In this document: piece after piece, positions 25,463 through 33,725 of the stretch | Layout of the letters: every line of letters begins with the position of its first letter | Numbering within the stretch: the first letter of the stretch is position 1 | Assembly (NCBI GenBank): GCA_016927065.1 | Contig: JAFGNJ010000024.1 | Span: forward strand, 1-64,000 | Direction: 5' to 3' | Source: Deltaproteobacteria bacterium | Lineage (GTDB): Bacteria; Desulfobacterota; B13-G15; RBG-16-54-18 | DNA: 64,000 nucleotides | Translations under genes and position numbers: made by a program | Notes under the pieces: model-generated | Told to the model about the DNA's origin: nothing | The model's input: the letters and a program-made list of their open reading frames with translations, nothing else | Databases searched by the model: none

Positions 25463-25493
25463 AAAAAACCCCGTTCTCTGAAGGAGACCGGGG
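25463..25493 (-). terminator. Intrinsic terminator of the exbB riboswitch
   Basis: On the minus strand CCCCGGTCTC and GAGAACGGGG form a stem with loop CTTCA, followed by TTTTTT. It lies 60 nt downstream of the second cobalamin riboswitch, which marks it as the expression platform. Confidence 0.88.
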
Positions 25494-25551
25494 CAGTGAT
25501 CTTTAATGCCTCTGTCTTCACGGCCTTACCTTCGAAGACCTCGGTGTGAAG

Positions 25552-25723
25552 CATAGTTAGGCAAGTGTTCTGGCTCGCGCATCATCCTACTCCCCGCGCC
25601 TTCCCATCCCCATGCTTCGGGACAGTGGCTTCCTACGGGTTTTGTCCGCGCTCACAGAGGCGGGTCCGCTCCCGCTTTGAACGGGATTCCTTGCTAACCC
25701 CCTGCCGAGGGGACCTAACTATG
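25552..25723 (-). ncRNA. Cobalamin riboswitch (second copy)
   Basis: Minus-strand element closed by a perfect 10-bp P1 (CATAGTTAGG/CCTAACTATG). It has the conserved blocks AAGGAATCCCGTTCAAAGCGGGAGCGG, GCCTCTGTGAGCGCGGACAAAACCC, GCCACTGTCCC, GGGAAGGCGCGGGGAGTAGG and the B12-box region GAGCCAGAACACTTGCC. It controls exbB-exbD-tonB, mirroring the riboswitch before btuB. Confidence 0.95.
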
Positions 25724-25737
25724 GATTTTATATTTTT

Positions 25738-25766
25738 TACATATCAGGAAAGCCATCCCTTGTCAA
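25738..25766 (-). promoter_or_regulatory. Sigma-70 promoter of the exbB riboswitch operon
   Basis: TTGACA and TATGTA spaced 17 bp on the minus strand. The predicted start lies a few bases upstream of the riboswitch P1 stem. Confidence 0.65.
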
Positions 25767-25807
25767 CTCAGGGGGCATGAGGGGTTGCTGAGGACGGAGG
25801 TTGTTTT

Positions 25808-26227
25808 TTACTGATTGAGGGTTACCGCAGAGCCGTCTACCTCCAATTGGCTGAGGGATGAGAAGACGATGAATATCCGTTCGTTGTTGCTCTTTGGATC
25901 GGCAGGGACGAGAAAGAGACCTGGTTGGTCCATTTTGATGGAATGGGTATATCCGGTGATGATCTCTCCGTCTTTAAACATGGCCCGTATCTTTTTGCCT
26001 GCGGGGAGGTTGTCAAACCCCTTGGATTCCTGACGGTTTTTGTCACCCTCAAAGTCTTTTACGAAGAAGACCGCTTTGAGGTTGTCTATGACGATCTTCT
26101 TGATCTCCTCGCCGTGCATGCCTCCGATGGCGAGGTGAAACAAGGGTCTCTTGGGGAGAAAGTCGGCGGTTGTTCCCTTTTCAACATTTCCGCTTTTGTC
26201 ATGCACCACTATCTTATTTGTGATCAT
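25808..26227 (-). CDS. Conserved hypothetical protein
   Basis: 139-aa soluble protein beginning MITNKIVVHDKSGNVEKGTTADFLPKR. The start at 26227 is supported by AAAGGAGGTGTACCG; the ORF-track start is seven codons upstream. A beta-rich pattern (LKAVFFVKDFEGD, KKIRAMFKDGEIITGYTHSI, GLFLVPADPKSNNERIFIVFSSL) resembles small PilZ-associated or DUF6982-like proteins, recalled only loosely. No signal peptide. Monocistronic. Function unknown. Confidence 0.8.
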   Translation of the reverse strand: MITNKIVVHDKSGNVEKGTTADFLPKRPLFHLAIGGMHGEEIKKIVIDNLKAVFFVKDFEGDKNRQESKGFDNLPAGKKIRAMFKDGEIITGYTHSIKMDQPGLFLVPADPKSNNERIFIVFSSLSQLEVDGSAVTLNQ

Positions 26228-26406
26228 CGGTACACCTCCTTTCAACAAGAAGGTCGGTTACTGTATTAAGCTGTACGGACTTTTTTGGGGATTTTTCACA
26301 AACATTAGTCAAGAATGAGGGGGTTGTCAAGGGAAAAATAAGGAGAAAGTGTAAGCTTTCAACAACGTCCCCCTCGCTTGGTCCTGCCTTTACTAATTGC
26401 TCTCTG

Positions 26407-26787
26407 TTAGTTCTGCCATGGTTCGCTCTCTTTTGCCTCTCGTAAAAATGGACGCATCATAAATTCACCGAGATTCTCTAAGATCGGCATTACCTCCAGG
26501 GCGAATATAAAGACATAGAGTACAATCGTATATTTCCAGTTCAATATCAGAAGGACGATGAATATCGCCCATCCAGCCCAATGAATAAGACCCACCCATT
26601 TAGGGAGCATACGTCCCTCTGCTCTAGTTGCTACTCCACTTTCAAATCCTTTCTTTTTAATTTGGATAAGTCGAACATCATAGATTCTGATTGCCTGCAC
26701 TAGCAAGTACAACACGGATAACACTAGTATAAGCGTTGAGTCTATAGGCGCTCTAAAGATATCTATAATAATGCTTTCTAAGGTCAT
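26407..26787 (-). CDS. Hypothetical small membrane protein
   Basis: 126 aa with about three hydrophobic helices (TLILVLSVLYLLVQAIRIY, LIHWAGWAIFIVLLILN, YTIVLYVFIFALEVMPIL). A basic loop KKKGFESGVATRAEGR lies between the first two. No family recognised. It lies in a run of poorly characterised membrane genes of lower GC than the flanking housekeeping DNA. Confidence 0.65.
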   Translation of the reverse strand: MTLESIIIDIFRAPIDSTLILVLSVLYLLVQAIRIYDVRLIQIKKKGFESGVATRAEGRMLPKWVGLIHWAGWAIFIVLLILNWKYTIVLYVFIFALEVMPILENLGEFMMRPFLREAKESEPWQN

Positions 26788-26928
26788 TGTTCCCCCTCTT
26801 TTTTTATTGTTCTTGGGTGTTTTGTTAGAAGATTGTTAGAAGATAGGCTTTAGAGAGATAGGAGGTCTGTGTAATCATTCCCCTGTAGCTTGACCCCCTG
26901 GCCCTTTCCCCGCAAGACACACAGGTCT

Positions 26929-27051
26929 TTACCACAAGCCCCTAACTTTCTCGATGCATCTACTATAGTCAACAATAGCAATGGAAGCCAGTATTCCCAT
27001 GATGGCTAAGCAGATAAGCAACTCAATTAAGGTAAAACCCCTATTGTTCAT
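26929..27051 (-). CDS. Short type IV pilin-like peptide (possibly frameshifted)
   Basis: 40-aa ORF absent from the track. MNNRGFTLIELLICLAIMGILASIAI is a classical class III (prepilin) signal, with cleavage expected between G5 and F6 and Glu at mature position 5. GAGGAGGTGAGCG provides a strong ribosome binding site. It stops after SRCIEKVRGLW. In the +1 frame the sequence continues for about 33 codons (ASRKLGACGKDLCVLRGKG...) to a stop, giving a total near the 60 aa of short PilA-N pilins. It may therefore be a frameshifted pilin or a genuinely truncated one. No pilus assembly genes are nearby. Confidence 0.6.
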   Translation of the reverse strand: MNNRGFTLIELLICLAIMGILASIAIVDYSRCIEKVRGLW

Positions 27052-27097
27052 CGCTCACCTCCTCTGTAAAGACAATAGACCTGATCCTTTGACCTGT

Positions 27098-27709
27098 TTA
27101 TTCATCAGGGGAAAAATCACCCACGAACAAAAAGTCTAAACATTTTCCAGTTGCTATGAAAATGTCTGATGATGCAATCTCAATTTCTGCTTCCTCACCA
27201 CTTATTGGATATGCTTCTACGGTAAATTTTGGTTTTTGAACTTCCTCTATTAGAGCTACAACGGCAAACTTATCAAAAAACATCCTGTATTTAGACTTGA
27301 GTAAGCTTTCGACTTGGGCTTCATTGCTTTGAAGTTCAAAGCGAATGTTTGGACGTGATAATAAAGTTTCAAAAAATACAGTGTATTTTTCTTCGCACTC
27401 GATTATATCTTCTAAAAATGCGTAGAAAAGAATTGGTCGGTCCTGAGTATTGCACAAAGCTTCTTTTACATGGATTGTAAAGATAGGCTCTAAATAGTCT
27501 TTTTTCTCAAAGATAATCTTCCAATTGTCAACGGCACCGTATTTTACAACCATATCTGAGATAGCCTTTTTTATTTTAATTTGATCCTCCGGTTTTCTTT
27601 TATCCTTCTCGACTTTTGATGAATCTTGACAAGATATTAAGTTTGAAATTGCATATAAGAACATTACTATTGTTATGATAATTAAAGTAACTTTAGTAGC
27701 ACTCTTCAT
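27098..27709 (-). CDS. Putative lipoprotein of unknown function
   Basis: 203 aa. The N-terminal signal (KVTLIIITIVMFLYAISN) ends in a lipobox-like LISC, with acylation at the Cys expected. The mature part is charged and mixed alpha/beta without recognised motifs. AT-rich compared with the housekeeping block. Follows the pilin-like ORF start by about 45 bp upstream on the same strand; a shared transcript is possible. Confidence 0.65.
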   Translation of the reverse strand: MKSATKVTLIIITIVMFLYAISNLISCQDSSKVEKDKRKPEDQIKIKKAISDMVVKYGAVDNWKIIFEKKDYLEPIFTIHVKEALCNTQDRPILFYAFLEDIIECEEKYTVFFETLLSRPNIRFELQSNEAQVESLLKSKYRMFFDKFAVVALIEEVQKPKFTVEAYPISGEEAEIEIASSDIFIATGKCLDFLFVGDFSPDE

Positions 27710-27817
27710 CTCTTCTCCTTTTATTCATACTCAAATTAAAATAATTCTCTACTGTTTATCACTCAGTAGCTTTTTCCTCTTCTTTTAGGGTCAAGTGGTT
27801 AGGCCATTATTTATTCT

Positions 27818-28306
27818 TTACTTCATATAAGGCAACCATCCCCAGGCCGCTCTCATGACACTCGGCACAAAAGCAAACACAAAAAACCCTAACAATGAAA
27901 CCAAAAATGTAAAACCCAGAGCTTCTACTTGTGCATTTCTACTTTTTTGTTCCCTAGCCTCTGTATTCGCTCGACCGTGAGCAAGCCATATTGGAATGAA
28001 GACAGCAAAGAATGCAACGGGCCAGACCACAAAACCCACAACATCTTCTCGCCTTGCAGCAAGCATTGTCCAATTTACTATAAAAGCAGTGAAGGTAAGA
28101 TAGACATAAGATTGACCAAGCGCAGACACGATTGAGCCGAAGATGAACCGTCTTTTACTATGCTTACCAGGAGCGCCTGCTAACAACGCACCAGGGAGAC
28201 CGGCGATATTTAGAAGGTATAGGGAAAGAAAACTAACAATTACGCCGAAGATGATTAGCATCACAATAGAGAATATAGTTTTCAATGTTATCCTCCTTTC
28301 CGGCAA
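27818..28306 (-). CDS. Hypothetical polytopic membrane protein
   Basis: 162 aa with four predicted helices (FSIVMLIIFGVIVSFLSLYLL, ALGQSYVYLTFTAFIVNWTM, VVGFVVWPVAFFAVFIPIW, LGFTFLVSLLGFFVFAFVPSV). A GRANTEAREQKSRNAQ loop lies before the last. AAAGGAGGATAACA precedes the ATG. No family recognised. Confidence 0.68.
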   Translation of the reverse strand: MPERRITLKTIFSIVMLIIFGVIVSFLSLYLLNIAGLPGALLAGAPGKHSKRRFIFGSIVSALGQSYVYLTFTAFIVNWTMLAARREDVVGFVVWPVAFFAVFIPIWLAHGRANTEAREQKSRNAQVEALGFTFLVSLLGFFVFAFVPSVMRAAWGWLPYMK

Positions 28307-28765
28307 TCAAGGATTAACAAGATAAAAGCCCCTAAAGGGTACAAAACCCCTCAGAGGCTACATTAATACTCCCTTCCCTGAACTCCCGCTTCGCGGGATC
28401 TCCCGTTTTATGGGACCCCGTTGTTCACAAAAATCATATTGAGGTGCGGGGCAGCATTCCATAATCTCTAAATCAAGGAGCGGGACATGTTCCATCAATC
28501 CCCCCAGAAGGTTAGAGGTTATGTTGTTCGGTTACTTAAATCCCCATAGAAATATACACAAAAAATAGGGGAAAATGGGGATATTGTCAAGCGTGGGCTT
28601 GAAGTTTGGTTGTTCCTCTAACTAGAGAGACTTTACTGCCACGTACTTATAGTAATGCATAAGTTTTTGTTGAAACGGGTTAAGGGGTGTTGCTGTTTTG
28701 AGCGTTTAATAAACACTATTTGTTGGTAGCTTCTCAATTATCCAGCAACACCCCTTGCCTCCTCA
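28307..28765. other. Intergenic region
   Basis: About 460 bp with no convincing ORF. It holds a short GC hairpin near 28386 (CCCGCTTCGCGGG) and, on the minus strand at 28562-28590, TTGACA-N17-TATTTT, which could be the promoter of the 27818 gene with a 250-nt leader. Confidence 0.45.
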
Positions 28766-29164
28766 TCAACCTTGAGATTTTGCCTTAAACAGAAGCGATG
28801 TAATTAATTCAATAAGAAATCCGTAGATCATACCCATTACCACCGTCGCAATGAGCATGCCGGCCTTGCTCCATTCTGGGTTCTCAGGGGCCATCAGCCC
28901 GCTGAAGGCCAACGGGATGCTGAATATCAACCCCATGATTAATCCATGTATGGCCCAACCCCCCATCGTAAGGCAGCTGATGCCGATAGCAAACCCTATG
29001 AGGGTACGGCTTGTAATAATCTGGATAGCCACCGGCCATGTGAGGTCTGGACTGCTTGAAGCAAACCAGCAACAGACGAACCCAAAGAGTACCCCTGATA
29101 ACGTTGCGACGATAACGCGTTTCCCCTTTTTCTGTTTCTTGGTTTTCTTTGTTGCCTTCTTCAT
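28766..29164 (-). CDS. Hypothetical membrane protein
   Basis: 132 aa with a Lys-rich N-terminus (KKATKKTKKQKKGKR) and four hydrophobic segments (VATLSGVLFGFVCCWF, TLIGFAIGISCLTMGGWAIHGLIMGLIFSIPLAFSG, MLIATVVMGMIYGFLIELITSLL). AGGAGGAGACT precedes the ATG. The glycine-rich helices are reminiscent of small conserved integral membrane families, but none is named with confidence. Confidence 0.72.
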   Translation of the reverse strand: MKKATKKTKKQKKGKRVIVATLSGVLFGFVCCWFASSSPDLTWPVAIQIITSRTLIGFAIGISCLTMGGWAIHGLIMGLIFSIPLAFSGLMAPENPEWSKAGMLIATVVMGMIYGFLIELITSLLFKAKSQG

Positions 29165-29210
29165 AGTCTCCTCCTTGTTGTTTTAATGTTTGACTCTGTT
29201 TACTTTTTTG

Positions 29211-29627
29211 CTATGTTTTTTTCTTCTCTTCATCCTCGGGCTGCACAAAGATTGTGAGGCCCTGGATCTCGATAACCCGAACATACGTGCTTTGTTCGAT
29301 CGGTGGAGCGCCTTGCATTATTTCACCTCGCCAGAGTTCACCGCGCACCTGGACGTAGCCCGTGGGGGCCAGTCTTTCCGTGACAGTGCCTCGCATACCG
29401 ATGATGGAGGTAGGGTCACCGGGGCGGCTTTGATCGTAGGAGCGCCAGACAACAGGGAACATAACGATATCCTTGATGGTCCAAAACCCGATGATGCACC
29501 AGATAAGCCAGAGAGGGATATTTAGCCACTGGCGCATCGCGAATAAGACTATGGTCATCAGCACGATGACCGGCAGCTGCAACAGCGTATATTTCACTAA
29601 TGCATGGGTTGACCAATCTCGTTTCAT
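29211..29627 (-). CDS. NfeD-like protein with C-terminal OB-fold
   Basis: 138 aa. Two N-terminal helices (LLQLPVIVLMTIVLF, IPLWLIWCIIGFWTIKDIVMFP) precede an NfeD-type OB domain (GMRGTVTERLAPTGYVQVRGELWRGEI, then YVRVIEIQGLTIFVQP). NfeD proteins usually pair with an SPFH/stomatin protein. The only SPFH gene here is about 28 kb away, so the partner is unknown. Its ATG overlaps the stop of the 60-aa gene upstream. Confidence 0.85.
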   Translation of the reverse strand: MKRDWSTHALVKYTLLQLPVIVLMTIVLFAMRQWLNIPLWLIWCIIGFWTIKDIVMFPVVWRSYDQSRPGDPTSIIGMRGTVTERLAPTGYVQVRGELWRGEIMQGAPPIEQSTYVRVIEIQGLTIFVQPEDEEKKKT

Positions 29628-29806
29628 TGCACCTGGATATCCAACGCCCGGCTAATGAGAGTTGACAGTTTGAGGAATGCGGTACGTGCATCGTTGACTA
29701 TTGTATCCTCGTTGGACATCTGCCCGAGCAATCTCGATAGATCGGCGAGCTGGACCTTAATCTGGAGTTTGAGATCCTCTATATTCTTTGAGTTTCCCTC
29801 TGCCAT
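29624..29806 (-). CDS. Small coiled-coil protein coupled to the NfeD-like gene
   Basis: 60-aa soluble, helix-forming peptide (KNIEDLKLQIKVQLADLSRLLGQMSNEDTIVNDARTAFLKLSTLISRAL). Its stop overlaps the next start (ATGA), and AAGGAGGCACATA precedes the ATG. Both signs support a real gene. No family recognised; possible adaptor of the NfeD-like protein. Confidence 0.68.
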   Translation of the reverse strand: MAEGNSKNIEDLKLQIKVQLADLSRLLGQMSNEDTIVNDARTAFLKLSTLISRALDIQVQ

Positions 29807-29842
29807 TATGTGCCTCCTTAATTGTAAATCTCGATTTTGTCC

Positions 29843-30697
29843 TCAATACTCAGTATCGAAATATTTTAAATCCGTGCTCTTGAACTGCCACTCAGGCGTT
29901 CGGAGAATATGCCCAAAGTCGAGATCATACCACGGTGACAAACCAGCGTTATTGGGATTCTTCAACACATGGATGTCCTGGGCCGGCATGTAGCTCTGGG
30001 CCAGGAGGAATACCTTTTTGCCGTTCTCTTTGTTTTCGGCCATGTCCACCACAATGACGGCGTGGCCGGGGAACCCCGGTTCTATAATTATATCACCGAT
30101 TTCCATTTCGTGGATGTCTTTTCTCGATGTTAGTTCTCTGTTCAACGAGTAAGTGCCCGCATAGATAAAGACGGTGGTGAGATAGCTTCTGAAGTTGCTA
30201 TAAGATGAGTCTTGACCTGCACGTTTGACCCATTGGACTTTGTTGCCGTTCACAATGGGTCGATACCCAGCAGCCCATTTCGTAAACGAGGCCTCGTCAC
30301 CGCTGGTAAAGTTGAAGTGGATCGCGGGATAGAGGTTCTTGGAGTAGAGGTACTCCGCCCGCAGTCTGATGACGGCGTCGGCGCATTGCTGAAGGTCCCT
30401 GGTGCCGGTATCGATATCGACGACGGCAACGTGCGCATCCTGGTTTATTTTCTTAGTGCCGTTGTAGAGATAAACAGGGATGCCCTTGTTCTTGAGGGGG
30501 AGATGGCACAACCAGTGTGCAAATGAATTTGTAGAGGTCTCTATCCTTTTATATCCCTCTGGGGGAGGGATCTCCGTCGCGATAGTAGTTGTGGGTTCAC
30601 GTTCCCCTAACCAAGGATAGTTTTTTGGCTGTCCTGGTGAATTTGTAGTAAAGAGAACGAGCGTGCAGAATGTGAGGGCTATGATCCTGAAAGTCAT
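29843..30697 (-). CDS. DUF4846 family secreted protein
   Basis: 284 aa with an N-terminal signal (IIALTFCTLVLFTTNSPGQ). Family motifs include SFAHWLCHLPLK, VAVVDIDTGTRDLQQCADAVIRLRAEYLY, HFNFTSGDEASFTKWAAGYRP, YAGTYSLNREL and GDIIIEPGFPGHAVIVVDMA, ending near HVLKNPNNAGLSPWYD. This is DUF4846, whose biochemical role is unknown. The pattern with HAVIVVD and a repeated Cys recalls papain-like or NlpC-type folds, but that is speculation. Confidence 0.82.
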   Translation of the reverse strand: MTFRIIALTFCTLVLFTTNSPGQPKNYPWLGEREPTTTIATEIPPPEGYKRIETSTNSFAHWLCHLPLKNKGIPVYLYNGTKKINQDAHVAVVDIDTGTRDLQQCADAVIRLRAEYLYSKNLYPAIHFNFTSGDEASFTKWAAGYRPIVNGNKVQWVKRAGQDSSYSNFRSYLTTVFIYAGTYSLNRELTSRKDIHEMEIGDIIIEPGFPGHAVIVVDMAENKENGKKVFLLAQSYMPAQDIHVLKNPNNAGLSPWYDLDFGHILRTPEWQFKSTDLKYFDTEY

Positions 30698-30748
30698 TTT
30701 TATGGTTTTAACGTATAGAGCATAAAAAATTGAGGAAGGTATGGGGGA

Positions 30749-32182
30749 TCAACTCAATTTCTTTTTCAGGATCTGGTTCACGAGCTGGGGGTTGGCCTTG
30801 CCCTGGGTGGCCTTCATGACCTGGCCGACGAAGAAACCGAAGAGCTTGTCTTTACCCCCCTTGTACGCTGCTACCTCGTTCGGGTTGTTTTGCAGGACCT
30901 CATCGATCGGCTTGGTCAATGCCTCCTCGTCGGTGATCTGGACCAGCCCCTGTTCTTTAACGATTTCCTGAGCCCCCTTGCCGGTCTTATACATCTCCTC
31001 AAAGACGGTCTTAGCGATCTTGCCGCTGATAGTGCCGTCCTTCATAAGCCCCAGCATCCCGGCCAGGTGTTGGGGGGACAGAGGTGATTCCTCCACCTCC
31101 TTTTCATCCTCCTTTAACAGGCGCAAGAGATCACCCATGATCCAGTTGGCCACCTGCTTGGGCTCGGGGAAGAGCCGCACACACTCCTCATAGTAGTCGG
31201 CCAGGGCCTTGGATGCGGTTATAACGCCGGCATCGTACTCCGGGATCTGATACGCTTGGATAAAGCGCTCCTTGCGCTGTAAGGGGAGTTCCGGAAGCCC
31301 CTTTCTGATTTCCTCTATCCACTGAGCATCAATGGCCAGGGGGACGAGATCGGGATCAGGAAAGTAGCGATAGTCATGGGCCTCCTCCTTGCCACGCATG
31401 GCCTCGGTGATCCCCTTCTGCGGATCCCACAACCTGGTCTCTTGAACCACTGCCCCCCCGCTTTCCAGGACCTCGTTCTGCCGCTCGATCTCGTAGGCCA
31501 GGGCGCGCTCCACATGGCGGAAGGAATTCATGTTCTTGACCTCAGTTCTGGTCCCTAAGGTTTTCGAACCAACGGGTCTAAGGGAGACGTTGGCGTCGCA
31601 TCGAAAACTCCCCTCCTCCATGTTGCCGTCGCAGATCTCCAGGTATTGGAGGATCGCGCGCAGCACGCGCAGGTAGTCGGCGGCCTCCTGGGGGGTGCGA
31701 AGGTCGGGTTCACTCACGATCTCCAGCAAGGGCACCCCGGTGCGGTTGAAGTCGACGTAGCTGAAGGGTTTGGCCTCGTCGTGAAAAAGTTTGCCCGCAT
31801 CCTCCTCCATGTGGATGCGGGTGATGCCGATGCGCTTCTTTCCCCCATCGGCGCTCGGGATCTCCACAGAGCCTTGGACAGCCAGGGGGAGTTCATATTG
31901 AGAGATTTGGTACCCCTTGGGCAGGTCGGGATAGAAATAATTTTTGCGGGCGAAGAGGCTCAAGGGCGCAACGTGAGAGTCGGTGGCCAGGGCCAGCTTG
32001 ATGGCGAACTCCACGGCCTTCCTGTTTAAAACAGGGAGCGAGCCGGGCATACCCGTGCAGACCGGGCAGGTGTGGGTGTTGGGCTCCGCACCGAAGGCGG
32101 CGGAACAGTTACAGAAGATCTTGCTTCCGGTTAGGAGTTGGGCGTGGACCTCCAGCCCTATGACTGCCTCGTATTCCACCAT
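30749..32182 (-). CDS. gatB: Aspartyl/glutamyl-tRNA amidotransferase subunit B
   Basis: 477-aa subunit of GatCAB, which converts mischarged Glu-tRNA-Gln or Asp-tRNA-Asn to the amidated form. [43 protein letters not shown] and [16 protein letters not shown]-type motifs are present, with the C-terminal YqeY-like tail ([21 protein letters not shown]). ATG 32182 follows GAGGAGG; the ORF-track extension to 32260 lacks family similarity. A plain AsnRS or GlnRS gene is not in the window, while aspS is. Confidence 0.95.
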   Translation of the reverse strand: MVEYEAVIGLEVHAQLLTGSKIFCNCSAAFGAEPNTHTCPVCTGMPGSLPVLNRKAVEFAIKLALATDSHVAPLSLFARKNYFYPDLPKGYQISQYELPLAVQGSVEIPSADGGKKRIGITRIHMEEDAGKLFHDEAKPFSYVDFNRTGVPLLEIVSEPDLRTPQEAADYLRVLRAILQYLEICDGNMEEGSFRCDANVSLRPVGSKTLGTRTEVKNMNSFRHVERALAYEIERQNEVLESGGAVVQETRLWDPQKGITEAMRGKEEAHDYRYFPDPDLVPLAIDAQWIEEIRKGLPELPLQRKERFIQAYQIPEYDAGVITASKALADYYEECVRLFPEPKQVANWIMGDLLRLLKEDEKEVEESPLSPQHLAGMLGLMKDGTISGKIAKTVFEEMYKTGKGAQEIVKEQGLVQITDEEALTKPIDEVLQNNPNEVAAYKGGKDKLFGFFVGQVMKATQGKANPQLVNQILKKKLS

Positions 32183-32387
32183 CGCCTCCTCGTATCTTTT
32201 CGATTTGGCAGGATAGTACGGTGTTACCATCATGTCAAGCTTTGAGGGGTTCAATGGCATTTTTTTGGCTAAATCGCTGTTCTTCTCGAAACTTTGCTGC
32301 AGATAGGTTATTTTTCAGCCTAAATATCCGATTTTCCCTTCAAAAATCGTGCATATGTGCTATACTGTTATACTTGGACTGAGACCT

Positions 32388-33725
32388 ATGATGGATCTTC
32401 CCGAACGACGCATCCTGACGGTAAGCCAACTCACCGCGGGGATAAAAGATCTTTTGGAGTCCACCTTCGGCGAGGTATGGGTGGAAGGGGAGGTTTCGAA
32501 CCTCAGGCGTCCCCCCTCCGGGCATCTCTATTTCACCCTGAAAGATGAAAACAGCCAAATCAGGGGGGTGATCTTTAAGCAGCAGTCGCGTTATCTGCGC
32601 TTCGAGCTGGAGGACGGCCAGCATGTGATCTGCTGGGGGAGGGTGGGGATCTACGAGCGGCGCGGCGAGTATCAAATCATCCTCGACTATGCGGAGCCCA
32701 AAGGGATTGGGTCGTTGCAGCTCGCCTTCGAGCAGCTGAAAGGCAGACTGGCCGCGGAAGGGCTCTTTGACGAGGAGCGCAAGAGGCCCCTACCCGCGTT
32801 ACCAAGACGGATCGGAATCGTTACCTCTCCCTCAGGTGCGGTCATCCGGGACATGCTGCACATCCTGCGCCGGAGGTTTGAGAACGTCGAGGTACTCCTC
32901 TATCCTGTAAAAGTTCAGGGTGAGGGGGCGGCACAGGAGATCGCTCAGGGAATTGAATACCTCGGTGAGTACGGAGCGGTGGATGTCATCATCGTGGGGA
33001 GGGGAGGGGGGTCTCTGGAAGACCTGTGGGCCTTTAATGAAGAGGCCGTGGCCAGAGCCATCTGCGCCTCCTCTATCCCCATCATCTCGGCGGTGGGGCA
33101 TGAGACGGACTTCACCATCGCCGACTTTGTGGCTGATGTGCGCGCGCCCACCCCCTCGGCAGCGGCAGAGGTGGTGGTGCAGCAGAAGCGAGATCTCGTT
33201 AGATTAATCAATGTGCTGACGGAGCGAATAGGCAGGGGGATGGATCGGCACGTGGTACGCAGGCGGGAGCAGGTCTTCGGAGTACAGGGGAGGATCAAGG
33301 ACCCGCGCCGTAGGATAGAAGAACTCCGCCTCCGGCTCGATGAATATTGGGGGAGGTTTGCCCAAGCGACGCTGAGGACTTGGCGGGAGAACCGGGGACG
33401 GGCTGAACGGCTCTCTCGACTTCTCTATGCCCAGGACCCCCGCCATGAGATCCGATCTCTCCGCGAAGCCTTGAGTCAGTTGACCAAGGCGTTGAAGGTT
33501 GGTATAACGACCCTTTTAGATTACAAGCGAAAGGGATGGGAAAAGGAGGGGGCGAGGCTCGACGCCATGAGCCCCCTGGCCATCTTGCGGCGGGGATACA
33601 GCATCACCAGGCGTCTGCCCGACGGCCTGATCCTGAGGGAAGCCGATGAGGTGGGGATACACAGCCAGGTTTCGGTGCGACTTCATCGCGGTGAACTTTT
33701 ATGTCGAGTGGAGGAAAAGGGATGA
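32388..33725 (+). CDS. xseA: Exodeoxyribonuclease VII large subunit
   Basis: 445 aa. An N-terminal OB-fold (RILTVSQLTAGIKDLLESTFGEVWVEGEVSNLRRPPSGHLYFTLKD) is followed by the catalytic core (RIGIVTSPSGAVIRDMLHILRRR, VIIVGRGGGSLEDLWAFNEE, PIISAVGHETDFTIADFVADVRAPTPSAAAE) and a coiled coil. It degrades single-stranded DNA with XseB. Start chosen at ATG 32388 near family start MMDLPERR; no strong Shine-Dalgarno is visible. Stop overlaps the M23 gene ATG by 4 bp. Confidence 0.94.
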   Translation: MMDLPERRILTVSQLTAGIKDLLESTFGEVWVEGEVSNLRRPPSGHLYFTLKDENSQIRGVIFKQQSRYLRFELEDGQHVICWGRVGIYERRGEYQIILDYAEPKGIGSLQLAFEQLKGRLAAEGLFDEERKRPLPALPRRIGIVTSPSGAVIRDMLHILRRRFENVEVLLYPVKVQGEGAAQEIAQGIEYLGEYGAVDVIIVGRGGGSLEDLWAFNEEAVARAICASSIPIISAVGHETDFTIADFVADVRAPTPSAAAEVVVQQKRDLVRLINVLTERIGRGMDRHVVRRREQVFGVQGRIKDPRRRIEELRLRLDEYWGRFAQATLRTWRENRGRAERLSRLLYAQDPRHEIRSLREALSQLTKALKVGITTLLDYKRKGWEKEGARLDAMSPLAILRRGYSITRRLPDGLILREADEVGIHSQVSVRLHRGELLCRVEEKG

